Assembly: GCA_902797555.1 (NCBI GenBank)
Contig: CADBTM010000049.1
Span: 1-5,859, forward strand
Direction: 5' to 3'
Length of the DNA: 5,859 nt
Origin: Oscillospiraceae bacterium
GTDB taxonomy: Bacteria; Bacillota; Clostridia; Oscillospirales; Butyricicoccaceae
A program made the position numbers and the translations under genes. The notes below the pieces were generated by a model. It worked only from the letters and a program-made list of their open reading frames with translations, did no database searches and was not told the DNA's origin. Shown piece after piece: positions 1 through 5,025 of the stretch (the first letter of the stretch is position 1; the number at the start of each line of letters is the position of its first letter).

Positions 1-395
1 ACAAGCTGGACGTCAGCTTTGTGCTGGACACGCTGGAATATCTCCGCCGGGGCGGACGGTGCTCCACCGTGGCGGCGCTGGGCGCAAATCTCCTCAAGCT
101 CAAGCCCTGCATTCAGGTCACCGAGGGCAAGATGGGCGTGGGCAAAAAGTACCGCGGCGCGCTGGATGGCGCGTTTGTCAACTACGTTCACGACAAGCTG
201 GCCGAGCCGGAGACCGTCGATCCCGGCCGGATCTTCATCACCCATTCGGGCGTCGATCCCGTATTGGTGGAAAAGGTCAAGGCCGCCGTGCTGGAATGCG
301 TCCCCTTCCGGGAGGTCCATATCACCCGCGCCGGCTGCACCATTTCCAGCCATTGCGGCCCCAACTGTCTGGGCATCCTCTTTTATCGAAAATAA
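1..395 (+). CDS. DegV family protein, C-terminal part (5' end outside window)
   Basis: The reading frame enters at base 3 (K-L-D-V-S-F-V-L-D-T) and runs to TAA at 393-395, leaving about 130 C-terminal residues of a protein that is normally about 280-290 long. Visible family signatures are the LEYLRRGGR segment, the LLKLKPCIQV strand, the GKM-x-VGKKYRG stretch and the C-terminal SSHCGPNCLGILF motif. DegV proteins bind a fatty acid in a closed pocket. In Firmicutes the characterised members (FakB) present the acyl chain to fatty acid kinase FakA in the cytoplasm, so that exogenous fatty acids enter phospholipid synthesis. The His in the HCGPN motif belongs to the region that contacts the fatty-acid head group. 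Several DegV paralogues usually exist per genome, so the specific role is unknown. A GTG at 21 is internal to the domain and is not a start. The gene is followed by a strong terminator and has no co-directional partner downstream. Confidence 0.93.
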   Translation, partial: KLDVSFVLDTLEYLRRGGRCSTVAALGANLLKLKPCIQVTEGKMGVGKKYRGALDGAFVNYVHDKLAEPETVDPGRIFITHSGVDPVLVEKVKAAVLECVPFREVHITRAGCTISSHCGPNCLGILFYRK

Positions 396-459
396 CCGGG
401 CGGTGCATGCTGCGTGCGGCCGAGCGGTTCTTCCTCCTAACTTTTTCTCCTTTTTCAGC

Positions 460-490
460 AAAAGGCGCCCGCGATGCGGGCGTCTTTTGT
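460..490 (+). terminator. Rho-independent terminator after degV-family gene
   Basis: A 13-bp stem pairs 460-472 with 476-488 around a GAT loop. The pairing is perfect apart from one G-T wobble (465/483). The stem top is GC-rich (CGCCCGC/GCGGGCG), its 3' arm ends in TTTT, and the following bases (TGTGTCTTTCT) stay T-rich. It lies 65 bases after the DegV stop and before the promoter of the next gene, so it separates two transcription units. Confidence 0.85.
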
Positions 491-522
491 GTCTTTCTCC
501 GGGCATGGCGAGCCTCTTTCTC

Positions 523-551
523 TTGTCTTTTGCGCCCTCCCATGCTATACT
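523..551 (+). promoter_or_regulatory. Sigma-A promoter of the lipoprotein gene (extended -10)
   Basis: The -35 box TTGTCT (523-528) and the -10 box TATACT (546-551) are separated by exactly 17 bases. A TG one base before the -10 box (543-544) gives the extended form TGCTATACT. Transcription should start near 558, leaving a leader of only about 20 bases before the ATG at 578. No operator is evident. Confidence 0.7.
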
Positions 552-564
552 GACAAAAAATGAC

Positions 565-572
565 GGGAGGGG
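565..572 (+). promoter_or_regulatory. Ribosome binding site that fixes the lipoprotein start
   Basis: GGGAGGGG ends 5 bases before the ATG at 578. An in-frame ATG at 560 lies upstream of this site and close to the predicted transcription start, so it cannot use it. Starting at 578 also places the signal peptide directly at the N-terminus. Confidence 0.75.
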
Positions 573-577
573 TATGT

Positions 578-1759
578 ATGAAACTGAGACTTGTTTGCCT
601 TGCGCTGGCGCTGCTTTTGTGCTGCTCCTGCGGGATGCAGACTGTGTCTGTAGAGCCCATCGCCTGCCCTCCCGCCGAGGCAGTGACCCAAGATCCCTCT
701 CCCGTGCAGCCCGCGCCCGCCGATCCGCCGGAGGAAACCGACGAGTCCGCTGCGATCCCCTTCCCTCCCGGCGTCCCCTGCAGCGAGCCGGAGAGCGACG
801 AGCAGCTCGTCTCTGTCAGCCTGTATACGGCGGAGGAGGGCGAGATCTTCGGCTCTGCGCGGCAGTGGAGCTATCGCTTTGACGGCATGTCCCCTGTGGA
901 ATATGACCAGTTTGCTCCGCCCGCCCGGTTTGACGGGGACAAGTCCCTGTGGATGACCTACAATCGGGACGGGAGCTTTGACAACTGTGTGATCGGCCGC
1001 TGCATCCAGACCCAAGCGGAGTGGGACGTGTTCGCCAAGGCGCTCTTTTCCGCCGAATATGCTCCCGCGCCCGGGGAAACCATGCCCTTCGGCACGCCGG
1101 AGTTTCTCCTCCGGGAGGGGACGGAATGCGCCCAGTCCACCGGCCGCAATCCTCCGGGCGGAAAGGGCTATATCGACGACGAGCTGTGCCGCTATTGCGT
1201 CTCTCCCGACGGGAGCGTGCTGCGGGTAGAACCCGACGGGACGATCTCCCGCGCCGTCGCCCCGCTGGACGAGGAAACGGTGGCTCGGCTCTATCTGCTT
1301 TACGAGACCTATTTCCGCTCCTATGCCGTGCTCTTCCTCAGTCTTTACTACCTGAACGAGCCCGGACAGGAGCTGCGGCTCCTTGTCCGCCACGGAGAAG
1401 AGGAGTTGTCCGTTCCCGAGGAAAAGTGGGACGCCTTCTGTGCCCTGCTTTCGGTGGAGGAGGACAAGGAGGTTCCCTCCGATATTCCCTGCTTTGCCGT
1501 GGTCAACCAGCTGTTCGTGCAGGAGGACTATCCCTCGCCGGAGGTGCTGCGCTTCCGCTTTTTGACGGCCGACGACGATCCGGACGCCGCCCCCTTCCGA
1601 TGGCTCTCCCTGCGGGAGGACGGCAGACTGATCACGGAAATGTCCGGCGGCGGAGGAATGGTGCACTACGTCGCCCGCTGGACGGTCACAGGTCGAAGCC
1701 GATACGTCTCTCAGGCCGTTTTTGACGTGGACGCCGTGCTGGCGCTGCTGGAAGAATAA
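578..1759 (+). CDS. Putative secreted lipoprotein of unknown function (393 aa)
   Basis: I do not recognise this family. The N-terminus is a lipoprotein signal peptide: MKLR, then a hydrophobic stretch (residues 5-14) and C-C-S-C-G, with Cys18 the likely lipidated residue. The positions before Cys18 are cysteines rather than the usual Leu-Ala/Ser, so the lipobox is not textbook. Residues about 26-73 form a Pro/Glu/Asp-rich linker typical of surface-anchored proteins. From about 76 to the end is an acidic, probably globular region with alternating aromatic and charged residues and no second membrane segment. It looks like one or two alpha/beta sensor-like domains, but no catalytic motif is visible. 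Scattered cysteines in the globular part could form disulfides. The gene has its own promoter and terminator and so is monocistronic. A substrate-binding or envelope role is only a guess from the anchoring. Confidence 0.85.
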   Translation: MKLRLVCLALALLLCCSCGMQTVSVEPIACPPAEAVTQDPSPVQPAPADPPEETDESAAIPFPPGVPCSEPESDEQLVSVSLYTAEEGEIFGSARQWSYRFDGMSPVEYDQFAPPARFDGDKSLWMTYNRDGSFDNCVIGRCIQTQAEWDVFAKALFSAEYAPAPGETMPFGTPEFLLREGTECAQSTGRNPPGGKGYIDDELCRYCVSPDGSVLRVEPDGTISRAVAPLDEETVARLYLLYETYFRSYAVLFLSLYYLNEPGQELRLLVRHGEEELSVPEEKWDAFCALLSVEEDKEVPSDIPCFAVVNQLFVQEDYPSPEVLRFRFLTADDDPDAAPFRWLSLREDGRLITEMSGGGGMVHYVARWTVTGRSRYVSQAVFDVDAVLALLEE

Positions 1760-1800
1760 AAAGAAGAAAGCCGCCGCTGCAAATGCAGCGGCGGTTTATC
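1760..1800. terminator. Bidirectional terminator between convergent genes
   Basis: The 10-bp perfect stem CCGCCGCTGC (1771-1780) / GCAGCGGCGG (1785-1794) has an AAAT loop. On the plus strand it is followed by TTTATCATTATTGTTTG. On the minus strand it is followed by CTTTCTTCTTTTTATT, the better U-tract. It serves the lipoprotein gene (stop at 1759). In the other direction it lies only 7 bases after the stop codon of the relic radical SAM 3' end at 1802, which suggests that relic was once the natural end of a minus-strand gene. Confidence 0.8.
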
Positions 1801-1801
1801 A

Positions 1802-1873
1802 TTATTGTTTGCTCTCTGCAAGGGTCGCTTCCACTTCCATTCTTCTCTCAAACAGCGTACAGCCGCCCGCGCG
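1802..1873 (-). pseudogene. Relic 3' end of a radical SAM/SPASM-like gene
   Basis: Read on the minus strand, 1870-1802 encodes AGGCTLFERRMEVEATLAES-KQ-stop. The intact gene next door ends AGGCTLFERRVEVEETLAES-RKA-stop (2079-2008). From the shared Cys to the shared Ser there are 17 codons. Fifteen encode the same residue, and at least six of these differ only synonymously (for example CGG versus AGA for Arg, GAA versus GAG for Glu). This is the pattern of two formerly translated homologous genes rather than a recent copying error. Upstream of about 1871 the similarity stops abruptly in hairpin sequence, and no radical SAM core is present, so the fragment is not functional. It may be the remainder of a tandem paralogue, or the original gene end displaced by an insertion. 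A bidirectional terminator follows it directly. Confidence 0.65.
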
Positions 1874-1879
1874 CATTTC

Positions 1880-1993
1880 CCCGCAAAAGCACGCTTTTGC
1901 AGGGACCCCTTTGCATTTGTTACGCTCCGGTCGGGGCACACAGCCCCTTTCTTCGCGGCCGCCGACACCCGTCGGCGCGGCGCACAAGCGCCG
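1880..1993. repeat. Cluster of four perfect or near-perfect hairpins
   Basis: Four dyads lie in series: GCAAAAGC (1883-1890)/GCTTTTGC (1893-1900), extended by CCC/GGG with one bulge; GGGGC (1933-1937)/GCCCC (1943-1947) with loop ACACA; CGCCGAC (1960-1966)/GTCGGCG (1971-1977) with loop ACCC; and CGGCGC (1978-1983)/GCGCCG (1988-1993) with loop ACAA. The segment fills the gap between the relic gene end and the intact radical SAM gene and has no convincing coding potential. It resembles the hairpin mosaics common between genes of gut Clostridia, but whether it is a named repeat family cannot be told from one copy. Confidence 0.6.
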
Positions 1994-1994
1994 T

Positions 1995-2088
1995 GAAGAA
2001 CACGCGGCTATGCTTTTCTGCTTTCCGCAAGCGTTTCTTCCACTTCGACCCGTCGTTCAAACAGCGTACACCCGCCCGCGTGTTCTTC
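1995..2088. repeat. 13-bp inverted repeat flanking the last 68 bp before it on the radical SAM gene
   Basis: GAAGAACACGCGG at 1995-2007 is the exact reverse complement of CCGCGTGTTCTTC at 2076-2088. The inner copy codes for the Glu-Glu-His-Ala-Gly part of the radical SAM protein. The outer copy begins directly after its stop codon. The 68 bases between them are the same stretch that is duplicated at 1802-1870. Confidence 0.8.
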
Positions 2089-3108
2089 TTCCAGCAGGCC
2101 CTTGTCCCGGATGCCGGCAAAGAAGCGGGAGGCAATGGCCTCCTTGAGGGAGGTATCCTTCACGTTGATATCGGAATAGGGGGAGAAGGGACATGGCTCG
2201 GCGCCGCCGTGGGAATTGATGTGGAAAAAGCCCCGTCCCGCGGCAAGGCAGCCTCCGGTGATCTTTTCGTCCCCGGGAAAGGCCAGATAGAGCATATCGG
2301 GATGCTCTGCCCGCAGGCGGTCGATCTCGCCCTTGAGATACTCCCGCTCGGCGTCGCCGGGAGCCAGATGGCGCACTTTCTCGGTGACGGGAACGAACTC
2401 GATGAAAAAGGCCACCCGGCAGCCCATCTCCCGCAGAGAACGCAAAAACCCGTCGGACAGCGCCTCCCGGATGTTTTCGGTGGTCACCGTCACCGACGCG
2501 CCGAAGATCAGCCCCCGCTTGTGAAAGGCCTCCATGTTGGCCATCAGCTTGTCATAGACGCCATCGCCCCGGCGGGCGTCGGTGACCGCCCGATCCCCCT
2601 CGATGCTGAACACCGGGATCAAGTTGCGGCACCGGTCAAAGAGGGCGAAGTACTTTTCATCCATATACGTCCCGTTGGTAAAGATGGGGAACAGGATGCT
2701 CTGCTTTTCCCCCGCCGCCTCCATCACGCCCCGACGGAGCATGGGCTCGCCTCCCGCCAGCAGGATAAAGCTGACGCCCAGCGCCTCGGCCTGTGAGAAG
2801 ATCTCCCGCCATTCCCCGTCGGTGAGCTGCGCCTGGGGCGCGCAGTCCACGGTGGCGTGGTTCGCCCTGGAATAGCAGCCTGCGCAATGCAGGTTGCAGC
2901 TGGAGGTGATGCTGGCGATGAGGAAGGTGGGCACGTGCAGCCCCTCCTGCTCCTCCCGCTGGCGGATGCGGTTTGCCCGGGCGCTGGCCAGCGCAAACCG
3001 GGCAAAAAAGGCGCTTTGCCGGGGATCCTTCAGGGTCGCCCGCATGGCGTCCCTGACGATGCGATCCACGTCTCTGGTGATGTATTCCTGCAATTCTCTC
3101 TCATTCAT
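2008..3108 (-). CDS. Radical SAM protein with SPASM/twitch-like C-terminus (366 aa)
   Basis: Residues 71-78 carry the radical SAM signature C-N-L-H-C-A-G-C, whose three cysteines (71, 75, 78) hold the [4Fe-4S] cluster that cleaves S-adenosylmethionine. A GGEP motif at 119-122 is the expected SAM-amino-group contact. The N-terminal 60 residues are helical and charged. The C-terminus has GGC-L-A-A-G (Cys287), then G-G-A-E-P-C-P (Cys306) and GGC (Cys347): a SPASM/twitch-like arrangement with few cysteines that probably binds one auxiliary cluster. Relatives act on peptides, proteins or small molecules, and the substrate here cannot be inferred. An in-frame GTG at 3153 lies inside a hairpin, so I prefer the ATG at 3108, which has a modest GGGGA site at 3122-3118. 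The gene lies 87 bases after nifU on the same strand and probably shares its transcript. Its 3' end is duplicated downstream. Confidence 0.9.
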   Translation of the reverse strand: MNERELQEYITRDVDRIVRDAMRATLKDPRQSAFFARFALASARANRIRQREEQEGLHVPTFLIASITSSCNLHCAGCYSRANHATVDCAPQAQLTDGEWREIFSQAEALGVSFILLAGGEPMLRRGVMEAAGEKQSILFPIFTNGTYMDEKYFALFDRCRNLIPVFSIEGDRAVTDARRGDGVYDKLMANMEAFHKRGLIFGASVTVTTENIREALSDGFLRSLREMGCRVAFFIEFVPVTEKVRHLAPGDAEREYLKGEIDRLRAEHPDMLYLAFPGDEKITGGCLAAGRGFFHINSHGGAEPCPFSPYSDINVKDTSLKEAIASRFFAGIRDKGLLEEEHAGGCTLFERRVEVEETLAESRKA

Positions 3109-3148
3109 ATGGGCACGTCCCCATTTGTTTTTTCCCAGAATATCACAG

Positions 3149-3179
3149 ATCACGCCCCGGGAAAACCGCGGGGCGTGAT
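3149..3179. other. Strong hairpin between nifU and the radical SAM gene
   Basis: An 11-bp perfect stem pairs ATCACGCCCCG (3149-3159) with CGGGGCGTGAT (3169-3179) around a 9-base loop that can pair further (GG/CC). In the direction of the minus-strand genes it is followed by CTGTGATATTC, which is not a U-tract, so full termination is unlikely. Partial attenuation or protection of the nifS-nifU mRNA end is plausible. On the plus strand it is followed by a T-rich stretch (3180-3197), so it could stop antisense transcription. A weak extended -10-like TGTGATATT (3147-3139, minus) lies just after it, but no matching -35 box is seen. Confidence 0.6.
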
Positions 3180-3195
3180 TCTTTACAAATTATTT

Positions 3196-3648
3196 TTATT
3201 CTTCCTCTGCGGGGGCATGATCGTGGTCGTGGGCGTCGTCGCCGGTGGGGATCTCGCCCACATAGGGGGTGGGGTCAATGCCCTGCCGCTGATAATAGTC
3301 GGCCAACGCAGCGCGGATGGCCTCCTCTGCCAGAACAGAGCAGTGCACCTTCACGGGGGGCAGCCCGTCCAGCGCTTCCATCACGGCCTTGTTGGTGAGG
3401 GTGAGCGCCTCCTGAATGGTCTTTCCCTTCACCATCTCGGTGGCCATGGAGGAGGTTGCCACCGCCGCTCCGCAGCCAAAGGTCTGGAACTTGACGTCCA
3501 CGATGACGTCGTTCTCGATCTTCATCATCATCTTCATGATGTCGCCGCACTTCTGATTGCCCACCATGCCCACAGCATTGGCGTCGGGCAGGTCGCCCAC
3601 ATTGCGGGGATGGGCGAAATGATCCATCACTTTTTTGGAATAATCCAT
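3196..3648 (-). CDS. nifU: Fe-S cluster assembly scaffold, clostridial NifU/IscU type (150 aa)
   Basis: This is a single-domain IscU-like scaffold on which sulfur from the desulfurase and iron are assembled into a cluster for transfer to apo-proteins. The three ligand cysteines are present: Cys34 in K-C-G-D (with Asp36), Cys59 in F-G-C-G-A, and Cys103 in H-C-S. L-P-P-V-K at 96-100, which in proteobacterial IscU binds the chaperone HscA, is retained. The protein has only the N-terminal scaffold domain of classical nitrogen-fixation NifU, so the name follows the usual clostridial annotation. The C-terminus (137-150) is an unusual acidic, His-containing tail, D-D-A-H-D-H-D-H followed by A-P-A-E-E-E. 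AAGGAGG at 3662-3656 stands 7 bases before the ATG. The gene begins 17 bases after the nifS stop, so the two are co-transcribed. Confidence 0.95.
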   Translation of the reverse strand: MDYSKKVMDHFAHPRNVGDLPDANAVGMVGNQKCGDIMKMMMKIENDVIVDVKFQTFGCGAAVATSSMATEMVKGKTIQEALTLTNKAVMEALDGLPPVKVHCSVLAEEAIRAALADYYQRQGIDPTPYVGEIPTGDDAHDHDHAPAEEE

Positions 3649-3665
3649 CGTTCTTCCTCCTTATC

Positions 3666-4832
3666 TCAAGCGTGCCAGATGGGGCTCATGGCGCGCAGCA
3701 CGTCCACCACGCCCTTCAGGCGTTCCAAAATATAATCCACGTCCTCTTCGGTGTTCTGGGGTCCCAGGGTGAGGCGCAGCGAGCCGTGGGAGATCTCGTG
3801 GCTCAGGCCGATGCCCAGCAGCACGTGGCTGGGCTCGAGGCTGCCGGTGGAGCAGGCCGAGCCCGTGCTGGCGCAGATGCCGTTCATATCCAGCCGGAGC
3901 ACCAGGCTTTCGCCCTCGATGGCGTTGATGCAGAAGGAGCATGTCCCCGGCAGGCGGTCGGTGGGATGGCCGGTGAGGATGGTCTGGGGCATCTTGAGCA
4001 CGCCGTCGATCAGCTTGCGGGACAGGCCGCGGAGATAGGCCATCTCGCTGTCCAGATTTTCCCGCTTGATGCGGGCGGCCTCGCCCAGGCCCACGATGGA
4101 GGCGATGTTTTCCGTGCCCGAGCGGCGATTCTTTTCCTGACCGCCTCCGGTGATCAGCGGCTCCACCATCACACCCCGGCGGATATAGATGGCGCCCACG
4201 CCCTTGGGGGCGTTGATCTTGTGCCCGGACAGAGAGAGCATGTCGATGTTCATGGCCTTGACGTCCACCGGAACATGGCCGTAGGCCTGCACGGCGTCGG
4301 TGTGGAAGATCACGCCCTTTTCCCGGCACAGCTTGCCGATGGCGGCGATGTCGTTGACCGTGCCGATCTCGTTGTTGGCAAACATGATGCTCACCAGAGC
4401 GGTATCGGGACGGATGGCGGCCTCCAGATCGCTCAGCCGCACCTTGCCGTACTCGTCCACCGGCAGATAGGTGACCTCAAAGCCCTCCTTCTCCAGCGCC
4501 TGCGCCGTATACAGGATGGCGTGGTGCTCGATGCACGAGGTGATCATGTGTTTTTTCCCCTTGGCCTGACGGGAATGCAGATAGCCCCGCAGCGCCATAT
4601 TGTCCGATTCACTGCCGCAGCCGGTGAAGTAGATTTCCTTTGGATCGGCGTTCATCAGCAGGGCAACCTGCTCCCGCGCTTCCTCCAGCGCCCGATGGCT
4701 GCTCTGTCCCAGCGCGTACAGCGTGCTGGCGTTGCCGTATTCGGTGGTCAAAAACGGCATCATCTTGTCCAGCACCCGCTTGTCGATGGGTGTGGTCGCC
4801 GCGTTGTCCGCATACACAAAACGGTCTTCCAT
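3666..4832 (-). CDS. nifS: Cysteine desulfurase, NifS/IscS type (388 aa)
   Basis: This PLP enzyme converts L-cysteine to alanine and carries the released sulfur as an enzyme persulfide for the scaffold encoded next. The start is Y-A-D-N-A-A-T-T (residues 7-14), the usual fold-type I desulfurase opening. His104 (E-H-H) and Asp179/Gln182 (H-T-D-A-V-Q) contact the cofactor. Lys205 in S-G-H-K forms the Schiff base. The catalytic cysteine is Cys327 in S-T-G-S-A-C-S-T-G-S, as in group I (IscS/NifS) enzymes. Length is normal for the family. The frame stays open upstream, with another ATG at 4880, but the promoter's -10 box ends at 4881. Transcription therefore starts downstream of that ATG, and AGGAAGGGAG stands 6 bases before the ATG at 4832. 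It is the first gene of the nifS-nifU-radical SAM unit. Confidence 0.96.
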   Translation of the reverse strand: MEDRFVYADNAATTPIDKRVLDKMMPFLTTEYGNASTLYALGQSSHRALEEAREQVALLMNADPKEIYFTGCGSESDNMALRGYLHSRQAKGKKHMITSCIEHHAILYTAQALEKEGFEVTYLPVDEYGKVRLSDLEAAIRPDTALVSIMFANNEIGTVNDIAAIGKLCREKGVIFHTDAVQAYGHVPVDVKAMNIDMLSLSGHKINAPKGVGAIYIRRGVMVEPLITGGGQEKNRRSGTENIASIVGLGEAARIKRENLDSEMAYLRGLSRKLIDGVLKMPQTILTGHPTDRLPGTCSFCINAIEGESLVLRLDMNGICASTGSACSTGSLEPSHVLLGIGLSHEISHGSLRLTLGPQNTEEDVDYILERLKGVVDVLRAMSPIWHA

Positions 4833-4838
4833 AAATTG

Positions 4839-4848
4839 CTCCCTTCCT
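4839..4848 (-). promoter_or_regulatory. Ribosome binding site fixing the nifS start
   Basis: AGGAAGGGAG (4848-4839 on the minus strand) lies 6 bases from ATG at 4832. A small hairpin just upstream (4847-4862, CTGCGG/CCGCAG, 4-base loop) overlaps its first two bases, which could modestly tune translation. Confidence 0.75.
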
Positions 4849-4880
4849 GCGGGGATCCGCAGAGTATTTTCAACGCTCAT

Positions 4881-4909
4881 AATATACACTTTTTTAGTAG
4901 GTTTTGCAA
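4881..4909 (-). promoter_or_regulatory. Sigma-A promoter of nifS-nifU(-radical SAM)
   Basis: On the minus strand TTGCAA (4909-4904) is followed after exactly 17 bases by TATATT (4886-4881). Transcription should start near 4874, giving a leader of about 40 bases. The spacer contains the small dyad ACT-AAAAA-AGT (4898-4888). Its half-sites and 5-base spacing partly resemble the IscR operator core, so repression by an Rrf2-type Fe-S sensor is possible but unproven. No regulator gene is in the window. Confidence 0.75.
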
Positions 4910-4919
4910 GCCCATTTTT

Positions 4920-4931
4920 GAAAATATTTTC
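4920..4931. promoter_or_regulatory. 12-bp perfect A+T palindrome upstream of the nifS promoter
   Basis: GAAAATATTTTC is its own reverse complement. It sits 10 bases upstream of the nifS -35 box, where an UP element or an activator site would lie, and about 37 bases before the rnhA -35 box. A second short dyad, CTTTTC-G-GAAAAG, follows at 4944-4956. Either could be an operator or simply A+T-rich promoter DNA. Confidence 0.4.
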
Positions 4932-4968
4932 TCTTTTTCTGAACTTTTCGGAAAAGGCGTTATTTTCC

Positions 4969-4997
4969 TTGCCTCCCGGGCGCTTTTTTGCTACAAT
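4969..4997 (+). promoter_or_regulatory. Sigma-A promoter of rnhA (extended -10)
   Basis: TTGCCT (4969-4974) and TACAAT (4992-4997) are spaced by 17 bases, with TG at 4989-4990 giving the extended box TGCTACAAT. The form closely parallels the lipoprotein promoter (TGCTATACT). The transcript should begin near 5004, with a leader of about 20 bases. Confidence 0.72.
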
Positions 4998-5012
4998 CAA
5001 ACCACAATCACC

Positions 5013-5019
5013 AAGGAGG
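5013..5019 (+). promoter_or_regulatory. Ribosome binding site choosing the GTG start of rnhA
   Basis: A full AAGGAGG lies 6 bases before GTG 5026. It is the only well-placed site ahead of the conserved first beta strand. Confidence 0.8.
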
Positions 5020-5025
5020 CGCAGC

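Noticed and set aside
545..1666. Long open frame on the minus strand opposite the lipoprotein gene
   Set aside because: It has no ribosome binding site and its translation is Gly/Arg/His-rich with no family signature. It mirrors the codon bias of the real plus-strand gene.
1783..2796. Plus-strand open frame across the hairpin cluster and radical SAM gene
   Set aside because: It is antisense to a gene with intact CxxxCxxC and SPASM-like motifs. No start signal or domain is seen.
3109..3153. GTG start at 3153 for the radical SAM gene
   Set aside because: The codon is inside the stem of the 3149-3179 hairpin and lacks a ribosome binding site. ATG 3108 fits better.
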